This document shows positions 24,205-36,700 of a DNA stretch of 64,000 nucleotides, piece by piece; position 1 is the first letter of the stretch, and each line of letters starts with the position of its first letter. The position numbers and the translations under genes are program-made. The notes under the pieces are model-generated. The model searched no databases. It was given only the letters and a program-made list of their open reading frames with translations, and was not told the DNA's origin. Source of the stretch: Macrotis lagotis (taxonomy: Eukaryota > Chordata > Mammalia > Peramelemorphia > Peramelidae); the NCBI RefSeq assembly GCF_037893015.1, contig NC_133666.1:469025454-469089453 (forward strand), written 5' to 3'.

Positions 24205-24760
24205 TAGAACTAGCAGAGGTATTTCTGGGTCAAAGGACATTTACTGTTCAGTAACTTTTTATGTATGATTCCAAATGGTCCCTACTTAAGAGATCAAATA
24301 AAGAAGAAAAGGTCTTATGTAAACAAAGGCATTAACAGCAGCTTTTTGTGGTAGCAGGGGAAAAAATCCCTGGAAATGAAAGGGCTTCCCTTCAGTTGAG
24401 GAATGACTGAATAATTGTGGTGTACTAATGTGATGGGAAACTACTGTATTATAAGAAATGAGGAAATTAATGATTTCAAGACGGCATAGAAAGTTATGAA
24501 CTGATGCAGATAAAGTAAGTTTAAGCAGAATAAGAAAAGAAACAATTTTGAGAACTTTTGTAAACTAATGAAGAATGAAATGAGCAGAGCCAGGAGAATA
24601 ATTTTTTATACAATGACAAAAATAGTGTAAAGACAAGCAAATTTGAAAGCTGTAAGAACCATGATCAATACAATGGCCATTGTATTTCCAGAGCACCGAT
24701 GATAAAACATTACCAGTGACAAAGAGGTGATAAAATTAGGGTGCAGAGTATGTTATATAT
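24205..24760 (+). mobile_element. LINE-1 3' region
   Basis: AGCAGCTTTTTGTGGTAGCAG, GGAATGACTGAATAATTGTGG, GTGATGGGAAACTACTGTA, AATGAAATGAGCAGAGCCAGG and ACAATGGCCATTG are characteristic marsupial L1 3' UTR text, in the same order as at 27240-27440. Confidence 0.75.
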
Positions 24761-24810
24761 AATATTTATTACAATGTCACACACATGTGTATACATACAC
24801 AAACACATGT

Positions 24811-25065
24811 TGTTTGTCCTTTATTCTCAAAAAAAGACCATGAAATTAGGGAGGTAATGCTATGACATGCAAGTGAATTAGATTTAAGTGCAGTCACCAG
24901 TCTCACTTTATCTTCTGGAGTAATCTGGGTCCAGTGGCCATATATGAATCAGGACAAATGGAGCTGACCCTAGATTCAGTCAGAGACCTTGACCTTTAAA
25001 AGCTAGGTCTTTCCCAGGATTTAATATGACTGAGGCAATGGGTTGAGTGATTATGATTAGGTAAG
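24811..25065 (-). mobile_element. CORE-SINE (long form), antisense, 3' part
   Basis: Plus strand: TTTGTCCTTTATTCTCAAAA, GGAGGTAATGCTATGACATGC, CAGTCACCAGTCTCACTTTATC, GGGTCCAGTGGCCATATATG, then the extended form AGACCTTGACCTTTAAAAGC. The head was not seen. Confidence 0.8.
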
Positions 25066-26265
25066 AGAGAGAGAAGAGGCAAAGAAGTCAAGAATGATCA
25101 CTTCCAAAAAAAAATTAAGCTGGGAGGGTAAAATCCTTAGGAATTCTCAATTATTAAATGGTAAGAAAGAAAAGAAGCAAAAAAGAGCCTATTTTGTATA
25201 GTTTAAAAAAAAATCAGTTTGGGAGGGGAAGATCCATCCTTAGGATTGCTGACCAAAACAGAAACAATTGCTTATTTAAATTCACTTAGAAGCAATCAAG
25301 GCTCAAACAATGACAAAGTAGCTTGAACTGAGACTATTTTTAGCCAATAAGGAGAATTAATGAAACTTTAGAGATGATAGAAAAAAAGCATTGTCTTCAA
25401 CTCAAGAAAGCTAGGTTTGAATCTGCCCTCTCACAATTAAAGGTTATATAAAATCAGTTAACCTCCTAAAATCTCTGTTTCCTCCACGGAATCATGGGAA
25501 TAGCAATGCTTGCATGGTTGCCTTCTTGGGGTTGATATAAGGAAAGATCTTAAAAAGCTTAAATAGCTTTAAAGAAAGAGAAAAATAATGACAGGAACTC
25601 AAGTATGATTATGCTGAATTCAGCCACTTTACAAATCTGTTAGCTAAGCAAAAAAAAGCATGTTTACAGTTAACCTCACTATATCCCAAAGGTCATCTAA
25701 AAGAATGATTAAATTGCATAAACAATATAAATAATGTCAAGATGTTTCATAGTAGGTAGATACCATTGAATTCATTTTTTGTAAGTAAAAGAAAAGAATA
25801 TGGTTGCAGGAGGGGATGGCTGACTCCAATTAAACCTGCGTGCGTGATTGAACAAATCTAGAAATCTAGAAAGGAATAATTAAGAATCATTTTTTTATTA
25901 GCCTACAAAAAATTATTTATCATTTGGTCAAGTAGCATACTACAGAGATAGCATTATTTGGCAAGGAAATAAGCAAATATTTGCAAGTACTAATCTCAAC
26001 TACAATAATGTATAAATGGCCTGAAGCAAGTAATCATTTTGATATGGTTTCATTTGTGACCACAATGGTGCTTCTAATGACACTGACTTGGACCAATTTG
26101 ATGGACTGAGAATAACTTTGATCATATGAATGAAATGGTTCTCTATTAAGTTGATCACTAGATTTTTTTATCCCATATTCAAGTTTCTTTGCTCTCTTTT
26201 GTTGTATTTTAGTACATGTGGTTTCTGAAAATAAATATTAGAACAAATAAATATGCAAAAATTGT
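25066..26265. other. No gene recognised
   Basis: AT-rich, no long frames. About 25380-25560 has a worn MIR-like order (GAAAGCTAGGTTTGAATCTG, CCTCCTAAAATCTCTGTTTCCTCC). Confidence 0.4.
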
Positions 26266-26269
26266 GGTT

Positions 26270-26700
26270 CCTAAAGATCATGTTTCAGTGTCTGTTAGAG
26301 ACATTGCAGTGGCTATTGATTGGGGGGATATCAGTATTTGCAAGATCATTCAAGTGCACAAATGAAACAAGGTCAGTCACACTTAAACACAAAGGCAGAT
26401 GCTGTCCAAACAAGTAAGAACCGACAATATCTTGCTATAAAACAATTTAATAAATCCTCAAAATATAAGCAAAGATTTTCAGAGGTCTCTGGCAGCTGGA
26501 AGGATTGTTACTGATATCTTTATTATGTGCTTTAGGTTTCTTGAAGTTGGAAGAATAGTGAGAAAACAGCTGCAAATCATTGATATGAACACTCTCTTGG
26601 CAAGATAATACAATTACTTATTTTTGGAAAAGATGATTTTTACTGACAAGTCACCTTTCATTTAAGGCCACACCAAAACCGAAGATAGAAGAATTCTATA
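26270..26700 (+). mobile_element. Tc1/mariner DNA transposon relic (transposase fragments)
   Basis: Fragments in three frames keep the order of a Tc1-type transposase. SVSVRDIAVAIDWGDI at about 26286-26334 looks like the helix-turn-helix start. KNRQYLAIKQFNKSSKYKQRFSEVSG at about 26416-26493 matches the second DNA-binding helix region. RFLEVGRIVRKQLQIID at about 26534-26585 matches the usual RRRLLEVGRIARK block. MIFTDKSPFI at about 26633-26662 sits where FSDES-F, with the first catalytic Asp, is expected. No terminal inverted repeats were identified. Dead copy; the call rests on motif order by eye. Confidence 0.5.
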
Positions 26701-26879
26701 TAAATCTTTAAGATTAGGGTATCTTTATTAGACTCTAAAACATTAATCAAAAACTATTTTGGGGATTTTACTTTTTACATCCAGCTGGCCTGGCCATTTT
26801 GTCTTTTTTTCAGGAATGATGAACTCTGATAAATATATTATTATTATCTTTATTAGTAATGGTTAAAATCTGAATCATT

Positions 26880-27810
26880 TCTCAGTGATAAATGGTCAAA
26901 GATATGAATAGGCAATTTTCAGAAGAAGAAATAAAAACTATAATTATATGAAAAAATTCTATTGATTAGAGAAATGAAAAGCACCCGAGGTACAGTCTTA
27001 TACCTCTCCCTGGTTTGTATGACAGAAAAGGGAAATGACAAATGTTGGAGGGGATGTAGAAAGATTGGAACACTAATGCACTATTGGTGCTGTTGTAAAC
27101 TTATTCAACTATTCTATAGAGAAATTTGGAACTATACCCAAAAGGCTATAAAACTACATACTGTGAGCCATCAATACCATTTCTAGGTATACAAAAGAGG
27201 TCAAAGAAAAAGGAACAGGATTTATATGTACAAAAATATTTATAGCAGCTTTTTTTTGTGGTAGCAGAATTGGAAATTAAGGTTATGCCTATCAACTGAA
27301 GAATGACTGTACAAGTTGTGGTATATAATTGTGATAGAATATTATTGTACTATAAGATGAAAAGCAGAATGGTTTCAGAAAAATCTGTGAAGGCTTATAT
27401 GAAATAATGTAAAGTGAGCAGAACTAGGAAAGCATTGTTCACAATAATAGCAATATTATACAATTATCAGTTGTGAATGTCTTATCCAATGCAATTATCC
27501 AAGATAATTCTGAAGGACTTATGATAAAAAATGCTATCCATTTGATGAAAAAGAACTGATGGAATCTGAATACAGATCAAAGCATACTTTTGTCTTTTTT
27601 TAACTTTATTTTTGTTTTTTTTTGTCTTTCTTTTGCAAAATATCTAATATAGAAATGTTTTGCATGAGTTCACCTATATAATCTACATCATATTGCTTGC
27701 CTTCTCAAGGGGGGCAAGGAGGGAACGAATTTGGAACTCAAAAATTTTTTAAAAGAATGTTAGAACTTTTGCATAAAATTTAGAAATATTTAATGTAACA
27801 AAATATATAT
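26880..27810 (+). mobile_element. LINE-1 3' UTR and end
   Basis: Classic marsupial L1 3' text: GATAAATGGTCAAAGATATGAA, GGGGATGTAGAAAGATTGGAACACTAATGCACTATTGGTG, TTATAGCAGCTTTTTTTTGTGGTAGC, CTATAAGATGAAAAGCAGAATGG and the end GGAACTCAAAAATTTTTTAAAAGAATGTTAGAAC. The 74-codon frame at 26962 falls inside it and is not a gene. Confidence 0.88.
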
Positions 27811-27825
27811 AGTGAAAATAATAAT

Positions 27826-28083
27826 ATTTATAAAGCACTATGTATCAAGCAACATGCTAAGTGCTTTATAATTGATCCTCACAACAGTCTGGGAGGTAAG
27901 TATTAATACTAATTAATTAATTAATTAATTAATATTATATAATTATCTCCATTTTACAAATGAGAAAACTGAGGCAAACAGGTTAAGTGAGTTGTCAAGG
28001 CTCAAGTAAATATCTGAGTCCTGATGTGAACTCAGGTCTCCCTGACTTTGGGTGATCTATTTATTGCATCACCTAGCTGCCCA
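27826..28083 (-). mobile_element. MIR/THER-type SINE, antisense, with a (TTAA)n insert
   Basis: Plus strand: CATGCTAAGTGCTTTATAATTG, CTCACAACAGTCTGGGAGGTAAG, CCATTTTACAAATGAGAAAACTGAGGC and CTATTTATTGCATCACCTAGC. A TTAA/ATTA run interrupts at about 27909-27935. Confidence 0.82.
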
Positions 28084-29399
28084 CTAAGAAACAGAACTGT
28101 TCCTAAATTAGATAAATTCTAAAAAAGGAGATGGAATACTACAACACAATCTTGCACTATGCCACATGTCACAAAGTTAATAAATTTTATCAAAGCATGT
28201 AGATGAACATGCAATGACTTGGAAAGTCACTTTGAACCACATTGAAAACCTGTGTATTATTATAAAGAACTGTTCATCAAAAGTATTATTATCCAATGTG
28301 ATAGAAATGTGGTTTCATGATGAGAAATTAAAGTACCCAGATTTTGTTAACTCAATGTTAAACATGTAAAGTAAATAGCTGCAACAAAAATATAAAAAAT
28401 TGTATGTTAGAAATGAAATTTATACTTATAATCTTGAGGCAAGGTGCTAAGTAATGCAACAAATAAGATTAGGAGGGAAGGAAGGTAGTATGACTAAGTA
28501 ATTGGTAAGCATAAGCACTCATACTGAATAAAGCATTCTTCTAGATGGGCAAAATATGACTTGACAGAAAAGTGAATTAGCAATAGTGACTGGAGTATTA
28601 GGATGACAGTCTTCCCTGTCTTTGGTCCAAGCAGCTTGTAAAATACCATAAAGAAGTTGCTACATCCATACACTCATGTGATACTTATATCTACATTGAT
28701 GCTGCTATTATTTCCTAACCTCGATGAAATCTGCCCTCTGAAAATTCACTGCTTTGATGTTTTTTTTTTTCACAGCAAAGGACTCATAATTAGAAACATG
28801 CATATTGAAGATCCTTCCCATTATTGGGAAATCAGAATGTCTTCCAGAGGGTTACATTTACTGATTCAATTTTATTGTTACAGTGGTTTGAAGCAATTTA
28901 TTTCAAGATGCCATGTGTAGGGTAGAACGTGTGATACTTTTCACAGTATAATAACAAATGTGCAATATTTATTTGGAAGCGCTGAACATTATTTGAACTC
29001 TGCTGCTAAAGCTCCATGTTCACCATAATAGTTTTGTCTTTAGAATTTAGGACCTTGATATTTGCTAAATGGAACCTATTACATTGTTTATACATAGCAA
29101 CGAAGGGGAAAGACCTGATTCTTCATCTCCATTGGGATTTTCTTCATTCCAGGGTAGATATCATGGATAAACACTTCCCCCATACCTCTTTCAAATATTC
29201 CATGCAAAATGGCAGAAAAATGAGTATCTTTAAAATGACTGTACAACATAGATTTTATTTCTGTGTCATTCTCAAATCCAAACTACCCAGAATAACCTTT
29301 TTACATACCTCAGTTTGCTCAATGGTTCTTTGAAACCATAAGTTAACATGTAATAAAACTACATTTCAACCATAAATTTTCATGCTACATTGTTCTTTA
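28084..29399. other. Downstream of Piezo: no gene recognised
   Basis: Two plus-strand open frames (87 codons at 28657-28920, 105 codons at 29016-29333) were read; neither shows a domain or family match. No repeats were named. It may contain more of the Piezo 3' UTR or an old unclassified repeat. Confidence 0.4.
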
Positions 29400-30496
29400 A
29401 TGAAGAGGTTGTATCACCAATGATAATAATTTAAGAAAAAGGCCATTTTATTTCCCCCAAGCTCATATACATCTTTCATAATTATGAACTTAAAAAACCC
29501 GTCTTGGATGTAAAAATGTGAGTTGGAATATGTAAACACTTTGGTATACCTGAAAAACTGGAAGGAAAATGTCACATACTGGAAAAACCATTGCCCTAAA
29601 TCATCAAAATGGGGAAAAAAGTATGTTAAAGGATGGGAAAAAGGCAGGAAAATGCTTATGGCCTCAGGTATTAAAGATTTATAAAGTCAAAGTGCTCCTT
29701 ATATAATTGGTTGCTTTGTTTGATATTATATGTCTATGTCTAATGAGGAGCAGTAATTGTGAAGCAAATAACCTCATAAAACAGTCTTTGTCATTGGTGT
29801 TAGCGATAAGCAGGATCTTAGCAAAATGGATTTTTGCTGTTGTTTTTGTTTTTTGATTTTCCTGAGAAGTCATTGATATTAATGGAAATTTTCTTCATAT
29901 AATTTTTTTCAAATAAAATAAGGCAGTAAGAGATTATCAATAAGGTTATCTTTTTGCTTAGAAGGAGGCTTGTTCTCTATTTGAGGTCTCAATGCATCAA
30001 AAGCTCTGTTTTACCAGAAACAGGCAGGGTAAAGAGAGTCAGCCTCATGTTGCTATTCCCCACTGCTTGTGTGCTGGCAGTCTCCTGATTTTCCAACATG
30101 GCTTCTTCACAGTTAGTGATGGAAAACTGGATTTTGTATACCCAAACTGTGTCACCTTTGCAGGTCCAGTTAAACCATCCATGGGTCATCTTTTCTTTTT
30201 GTTCCCTTCCCTCTTGGTCCTCTCTGAATTCATAAATATGGCTCTTTTGCTTGGCCACAATGTCAGGCACTGCTGACAACATTATAAAGCAAGTTTCCAT
30301 GGTTTGACAGAAGTGGAATTTAAAAACATCAAAACCAATCTTCACCATCATCCCTTAATCAGAAAGGTGGCATGGATTCCAAGAGATCTGGGAGAGGCTA
30401 CCAATGCCCACTATAAAACACTTGGTTCTTCTGAGAATTTTGTGCTTTTAAAAAAAATTAAATGTCAATTTTATTTGCATTTCACATCTCACAGCA
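29400..30496 (-). other. Presumed Piezo 3' untranslated region; end not determined
   Basis: Sequence directly after the stop codon on the minus strand. Candidate AATAAA signals, read on the minus strand, lie at 30470-30475 (only about 22 nt after the stop) and 29447-29452; neither can be chosen from sequence alone. No known repeat was recognised across about 29,850-30,496, which fits a retained 3' UTR. A 120-codon minus-strand open frame lies at 29989-30351 but matches nothing I know. The extent is inferred. Confidence 0.4.
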
Positions 30497-30749
30497 TCAG
30501 TTGTCTTTTTCCCTAGTCCATTTGATCATTGTCTCTGGTGAGCGATACAGGAATATCAGTTTGGCATATAAATCTTCCTCTAGTTCCAGTTCCCCTGTCT
30601 CTCTCACTAGGAAAATGTCGGTGCACAATTTCAAAATTCTATCTACATTTGGAAGTTCTTCAAACATTATGGAGTGAGAGATCCCACTGAAGAATTCACG
30701 GACAAACTTCCCAATCACAAGGACAACAGAAGCATATAATCCCATAATA
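30497..30749 (-). CDS. PIEZO2: Piezo last coding exon: inner pore helix, C-terminal domain, stop
   Basis: After the split Gly codon: [20 protein letters not shown], then [40 protein letters not shown] and [20 protein letters not shown], ending KDN and TGA at 30497-30499. It gives the inner pore helix and the intracellular C-terminal domain that closes the pore on the cytoplasmic side. The acceptor is CTTTTCACAG. The remembered human end is KTN rather than [23 protein letters not shown] marks PIEZO2 rather than PIEZO1. Confidence 0.97.
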
Positions 30750-33700
30750 CTGTGAAAAGAAAAAATAAAATTGTACAAAATAAGTGAAATGGGAGTTCAT
30801 TATTAAAATAAAAAAATTAAAAAAATTAAAATTCTCACTCCACTGTACCTCCTAGACTTTAAAGAGAGCATAGATCAGGACACACAGACACACACCCACA
30901 CACCCAGTCACACCTTCTCAGTTCTGGGTATAGGCAGTTAAGTCACACTTTCAATAATAATTACAAGACAGGTGTTTGTGGCAAGGGAAAATATGATCAT
31001 TTTTTAAAATTGATAGGGGTAGTTATGACATAAAAAATCTGGTTTGGCCAAAGACTGGAATAGAATGGAGAAGCTTAGGAAAGTTGAAGCTAGTACAGGT
31101 CTACCAGAGACTATAGCTACAGACTGCTTGAATAATTTGTCAATTTTGTATTTTCCAAATCAGAATTTAGGGAAATCAGAGTTATCATTTTAATATGTTC
31201 ATATGTAAGTATATATTAGTGGCCCAGAGGATAGAATGCTAGGCCTTGAATTTTTGAATTACAATTCAGCTTCAAACACTAACTGTGTGACCCTGGGCAG
31301 ATTAATTAACCCTGTTTACCTTTGTTCCTCATCTGTAAAATGAGCAGGAAAAGGATATGGCAAGTATTCTAGTATCTTTGTCAAGAAAAGTCAAAATGGA
31401 ATCATGAAGAGTCAGAAACAACTTGTTATGTATATTGATGATATCGTTTGACAAATATAATGTACATCAAAATCACTTTTAAAGTATACTGACAATAAAA
31501 TTGTCTCATGACCTTAATTTTTCAAAATTTATACTGGATATATTGGCATCATAGGCACAGGTAGAGATAACAACCAGGTAATGAATTATGGGATCAAAAT
31601 TGATTATAATTTCTTGGAGCTTTATAATCTAGAAAGATGCTCTGATGTGGGGAAATAAAATGTACAAGCATTTTTATAAATTTAAATACAATGTAGTTTA
31701 GTAGAAAGTCCTACTAGTCCTAGCTATGTAACTGACTAAATGTCTGGCTATAGGTAAAATCTCTCTGTGTCTCAGACTCTAGAAAATGAAGATGTTGCAT
31801 TTCGTGAACTCTGATGTTCCTATTAATTTCATGATTTTATAACCGTGAAAAGAAAATGTTTCTATTATCCAAATTTAAAAAACATGAAAATAGTCTTTTA
31901 GATTTCCATGAGTGAAATTATCTTACCCATAGCCAGCAAGGAATCCAAGACTGGGGGGGCTAACTTTGTCATTGAATACCACCAATTCCAAACCTTGAGT
32001 ATCTTTATTATGTAATTTATGTCCCAGCTGGTTGAGAACCCACCATTCATTCTCAGTTATACTATTATTGTCTCGGGACAAAATGATGGTGATATCTTTA
32101 AAATTATTATCTGGAAAGGAAGAATAATATAATTGTTAAAACTTATACATTTGGCATACATCAATCAATTTTCAAATAATTCTATTCTTGGGGGTGGCTA
32201 GATGGCACAGTGGAAAGAGCACTGGCCCTGGAGTCAGGAGTATCTGAGTTCAAATCTGGCCTCAGACACTTAATAATTACCTAGCTGTGTGGCCTTCAGC
32301 AAGCCACTTAACCCCATTGCCTTGCAAAAAAAGAAAAAGCCTAAATAATTCTATTCTTTAATAAGAATGAGGTACTATATCAAGTGTTAGTAATACAAAG
32401 ATAGCTGTGAAAAATATCCTATTCTCAGAGACAATTCTATTTAAGGTTATAGTGATAAACACAAAAGAGAAACACAGGGAAAATGTTATGATAAAATTTG
32501 AAAAGGAAGAGATCACTTTCTACAGGGTAGGTCAGAGAGGAGGAGATATGGTACCTGAACTGATCCTTTAAGGAAGGAGGAGTTTGGGTGTGACCAATCA
32601 GTACTTTACATTTGAGGGAGACAAGGCAGTTATCATTTAGGTAGAGACTGAACGACCACTTATTATTGTTTTGGGCAAGGATACCTTTGCCTCAAAGTTT
32701 CTCTTCCCCAGAGTAAATATCCCTATTTCTTTTATTTTTGCAAGGCAAAAAGCTAAATGACTTGCCCAATGTCACATAGTTAGTAAATATCAAGGAACTG
32801 GGACTGGACTTGAACTCAGATCCTCCTGACTCCAGGGCCGGTGCTGTATCCACTGAGCCACCTAGTTGCCCCAATTCTTTTGAACAATTCCTATATTGTA
32901 TGGTCTTTTGACCTACTACTAATTCATCATTCTCTTCTATGTATTTTCCATATTGTCAATGTAAGAAATATTTCAAAAGAAGAATTAATACGACTGAACA
33001 AAGGTGACAGAAGAAGTAAAGGACAACACTGAGTTATTATGTTTTGATGACTGAAAGAATTATATCAACAAGAATAAGGAAGTCATAAAAAGCTAGTTGG
33101 GTATATGATACCTCTTATTGTTAGGAAAATGATGAGTTTGGCTTTTTCATCTGCTAAAGTTAAGGTTCTAAGTGAAAATATCTACTGTATTCTTGGAATT
33201 GTGAAACTGGAGCTCAGAAAAAGCTTCTAGGAGTAAATACTATTTTGGGACTCTACACAAAAATTAATCTACATATGGATTTACAGTCTCAATGTATTCA
33301 TACATTATTTGAGTCTGTAACAATATCTGGTCCTATCATTTTACAGATGGGAAATTGAGGCTCTAGAAAATTAATTGACTTACTCAAGGCTCCCCCAGCC
33401 CATAAATAGTAGAACTAGGACTTCAATCTAGTCTTTGCTGATGTCATTTGTGATGCAGTAGATGGAGTATTGGACCCAAATTCAGCCTAAGACACTTAAT
33501 AGCTCATTGACCCTAGGCAAATCACTCAATTCTGTTTGCTTCAGTTTACTCAATTAAAAAAATGAGAATGATATTAAAACCCTCAGGTTGGTTGTCAGGA
33601 TCAGAGAGAGAATATCTGTAAGAGTACTTAGTTCAGTGTCTGATACAGGATAGGTATTATATAAAATCTTATTCCCTTCCCTTCTCAATTCTTTGGCATG

Positions 33701-36700
33701 GTTAGGCTAGTGCTCTTTTTGGGGGGTGGTTATGTTAATGGTAGTGGAGATGATTATGATTCAGAAGAAGTGAAATGTTATTCTCTCTTTTTTTTTTTAG
33801 TTTTTTTTTTGCAAGGCAATGGGGTTAAGTGGCTTGCTCAAGGCCACATAGCTAGTGTGTGAGGCTGGATTTGAACTCAGGTACTCCTGACTCCAGGGCT
33901 GGTGCTCTATCCACTGCACCACCTAGCCGCCCCCGTTATTCTCTTTTTATCCAAATAAATAAACAATTGCTATAAAAAGGTCTAGCCATGGGGGGGGGGG
34001 GGGTAAAACCAAGATGGTGGTATGAAGGCAGGATTTCCCTGAAAATCATTCCCCCAAAAAACTCCAAAGGCTTTCAAATTATGACTCTTGACAAAATTTA
34101 GAGGGGTAGAATCCATAGAAAGACTGAATGATGCAATTTCCCAGTCCAAAACAACTTAGAAGTTCTATAGGAAAGGTGTGTTTTACCGGGACCAGGGGTT
34201 GGAAAAAAGCCAGGGATGCAGGGCAGCCCAGGGATCACCAGGAACAGCTTAAAGGGGTGGTAAGAGAACTCTGCAGCCTCAGAATAGCCCTGCTGTGCAG
34301 CCCACAGACCATAATGGGGTAGGGGGAGATTGCAGAAATCTCTCTGCTCTCCCTGGGGCAGTACTTTGCTATTTGCCCAAACTCAGATCCAAGTTTCAGT
34401 TTGGGTCCCCATACTACCATAGTCAAGCAAGGACTCTCCTCAGCTCCAGGGCACAGAGGAGGGCCTGTGTTCATCCACATACCAAAGTACAGACAAGAGA
34501 GCAGTCAGAGCCTCTCATAAGATCTTGGAGGAATTAAGATCCCTGGGTTGTCCCCCCCAAACCCCCAAAGCCTTGGAAATAGGTTGAAGAAATGAGCAAA
34601 CAAAAGAAAAAGAAGAATCTGATTATAGAAAATAACTTTGGTCCCATGGAAGATTCAGAAGATGACAAAATTGAAGCTTCTGTATCCAAAAGTTCCAAGA
34701 GAAATAGAAAATGGGCTCAGGCTATGGATGAGCTCAAAAAGGACTTTGAAAAGCAATTAAGGGAGGTGGATGAAAATTTGGGAGGAGAAATGAGAGCAAT
34801 GTGGATAAATCATGAAAACCAAATCAGCAGTTGGTGAAAGAAATACAAAAAAATATTGAAGAAAATAATATGTTAAAAACCACTTTGGGCCAAATGGAAA
34901 AAGTAAAACAAAAAGCAAATGAGGAGAAGAATGAATGCCTTAAAAAGCAGAATTGGCCAACTGGAAAAGAAGATAAAATAGCTCTCTGAAGGAAATAATG
35001 CCTTCAAATGCAGAATGGAACTAAAGGAAGCTGATGACTTTGCAAGAAATCAGGAAGGAAAAAACTCTTCCAAAAAAAGCCCAAAATTAGAAGAAAATGT
35101 GAAATATCTCATTGGAAAACAATCAACCTTGAAAACAGATCCAGAAGAAACAATTTAAAAATTGGGCTACCTGACACGACCAGGAAAAGAGCCTAGATTC
35201 CATTTTTCAAGAAATAATACAGCAAAATTGCCATGAAATCCTAGGAGCAGAGAGTAAAACAGAAATTGAGGGAATTTACCAGTCATCTCCAGAAAGAGAT
35301 CCCAAAAGAAAAAAACTTCCAGGAATATTATAGCCATATTCCAAAACTCCCAAGTCAAAGGAAAATACTAAAAGCTGCCAGGAACAAACAATTCAACTAC
35401 TGTGACTCTATAGACAGGATTACACAGGATCTGGCAGCATCTACATTAAAGGCTCATAGGGATTGGAACATGATATTCTGGAAGGCAAAAGATCTTGGTT
35501 TACAACTGAGAATCAACTACTCAGAAAAACTGAACATCCCATTTCAAGGAAAAAGATGGACTTTCAATGAAACAGGGGACTTTCAAACTTTCCTATTGAA
35601 ACAACCAGAGCTGAACAGAAAGTTTGATCTCCTAGTACAGGACTATGGTGAACCATAGAGGGGGTCAAAGAGAAGGACTAACTATGAAGAACTTAATGAT
35701 ATTGAACTGTTTGTATTCCTGCATGGAAAGAAGATACTTATAACTCATGAACTTTCTCATTTATAAGAGCTGTTAGAAGGAGCATATATAGACAGGACAT
35801 AGGAAGGAGTGGAATATAATGGTATAATATAGTAAAAAGATGGAGTCAGTGGGTGATAAAGGAAAGTACTGGGAGGAAGGGAAAGGAGATGAAGAAGAAG
35901 CTAAGAAATTTCACATAAGATTCAAGAAAAAGCTTTTTTTCAATGGAGTGGAAAGGGGAAAGGCAAGGGGGAATGAGTGAGCCTTCATTCTCATCAGAAA
36001 TGGCTCAGAGAGGAAATAACATACATACTTAATAGGGTATAGAAATCTATCTTACCCTAGAGAAAAATGAGAAGAAAGGGATGTGATAAGGGGGAATGGG
36101 AGGGAAGGAAGGGAGGAATAGGTGATAGAAGAAAGGAAAGATTGTGGGAGAGTGTACTTAGATACAACACACTTTTGGACAGGGTCAGGATGAAAGGAGA
36201 GAGAGAATAGAATAAATGAGAGTGGGGAGGAATAGAGTGGAAGAACATGCAGCTTGTAATAGCAACTGGGTGTGGGGGGGGTAATATTGAAACAAATTCT
36301 CTGGTGGACTTATGATAAAGAAGGTAACTCAGCCCAGGGACAGAGCCATTGGAATCTGAACACAGACTTTCCCTCTCACTTTTCTTGAGGTTTCTCATCT
36401 TCTTGGGGGGTGGCAGAGGAGGGTTTATATTAACTCTTATAACAAGATTATTGTAATAATATAAAATAAAAAATTTAAAAAATGTCTAGCCATGGGATAA
36501 GATTCTTTTTGCTTGGGGTTAGTAGAGGAGAGAATAGTAGCAGTGATTGGTGTTGGAATGGACTTGGACCCAATTAGCAAAAAAAAAATCACTATGTTGA
36601 TGCCATTTAATTTTATTCTCTGTTTGTCTATATAAAATAAAGTAAATTTCAATTGTTAGGCAATATCATGGGGAAATTGGCAAAGAGCTGATAAAATCAA

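Noticed and set aside
29016-29333. 105-codon plus-strand open frame downstream of Piezo
   Set aside because: No family resemblance and no conserved motif; opposite strand to the gene.
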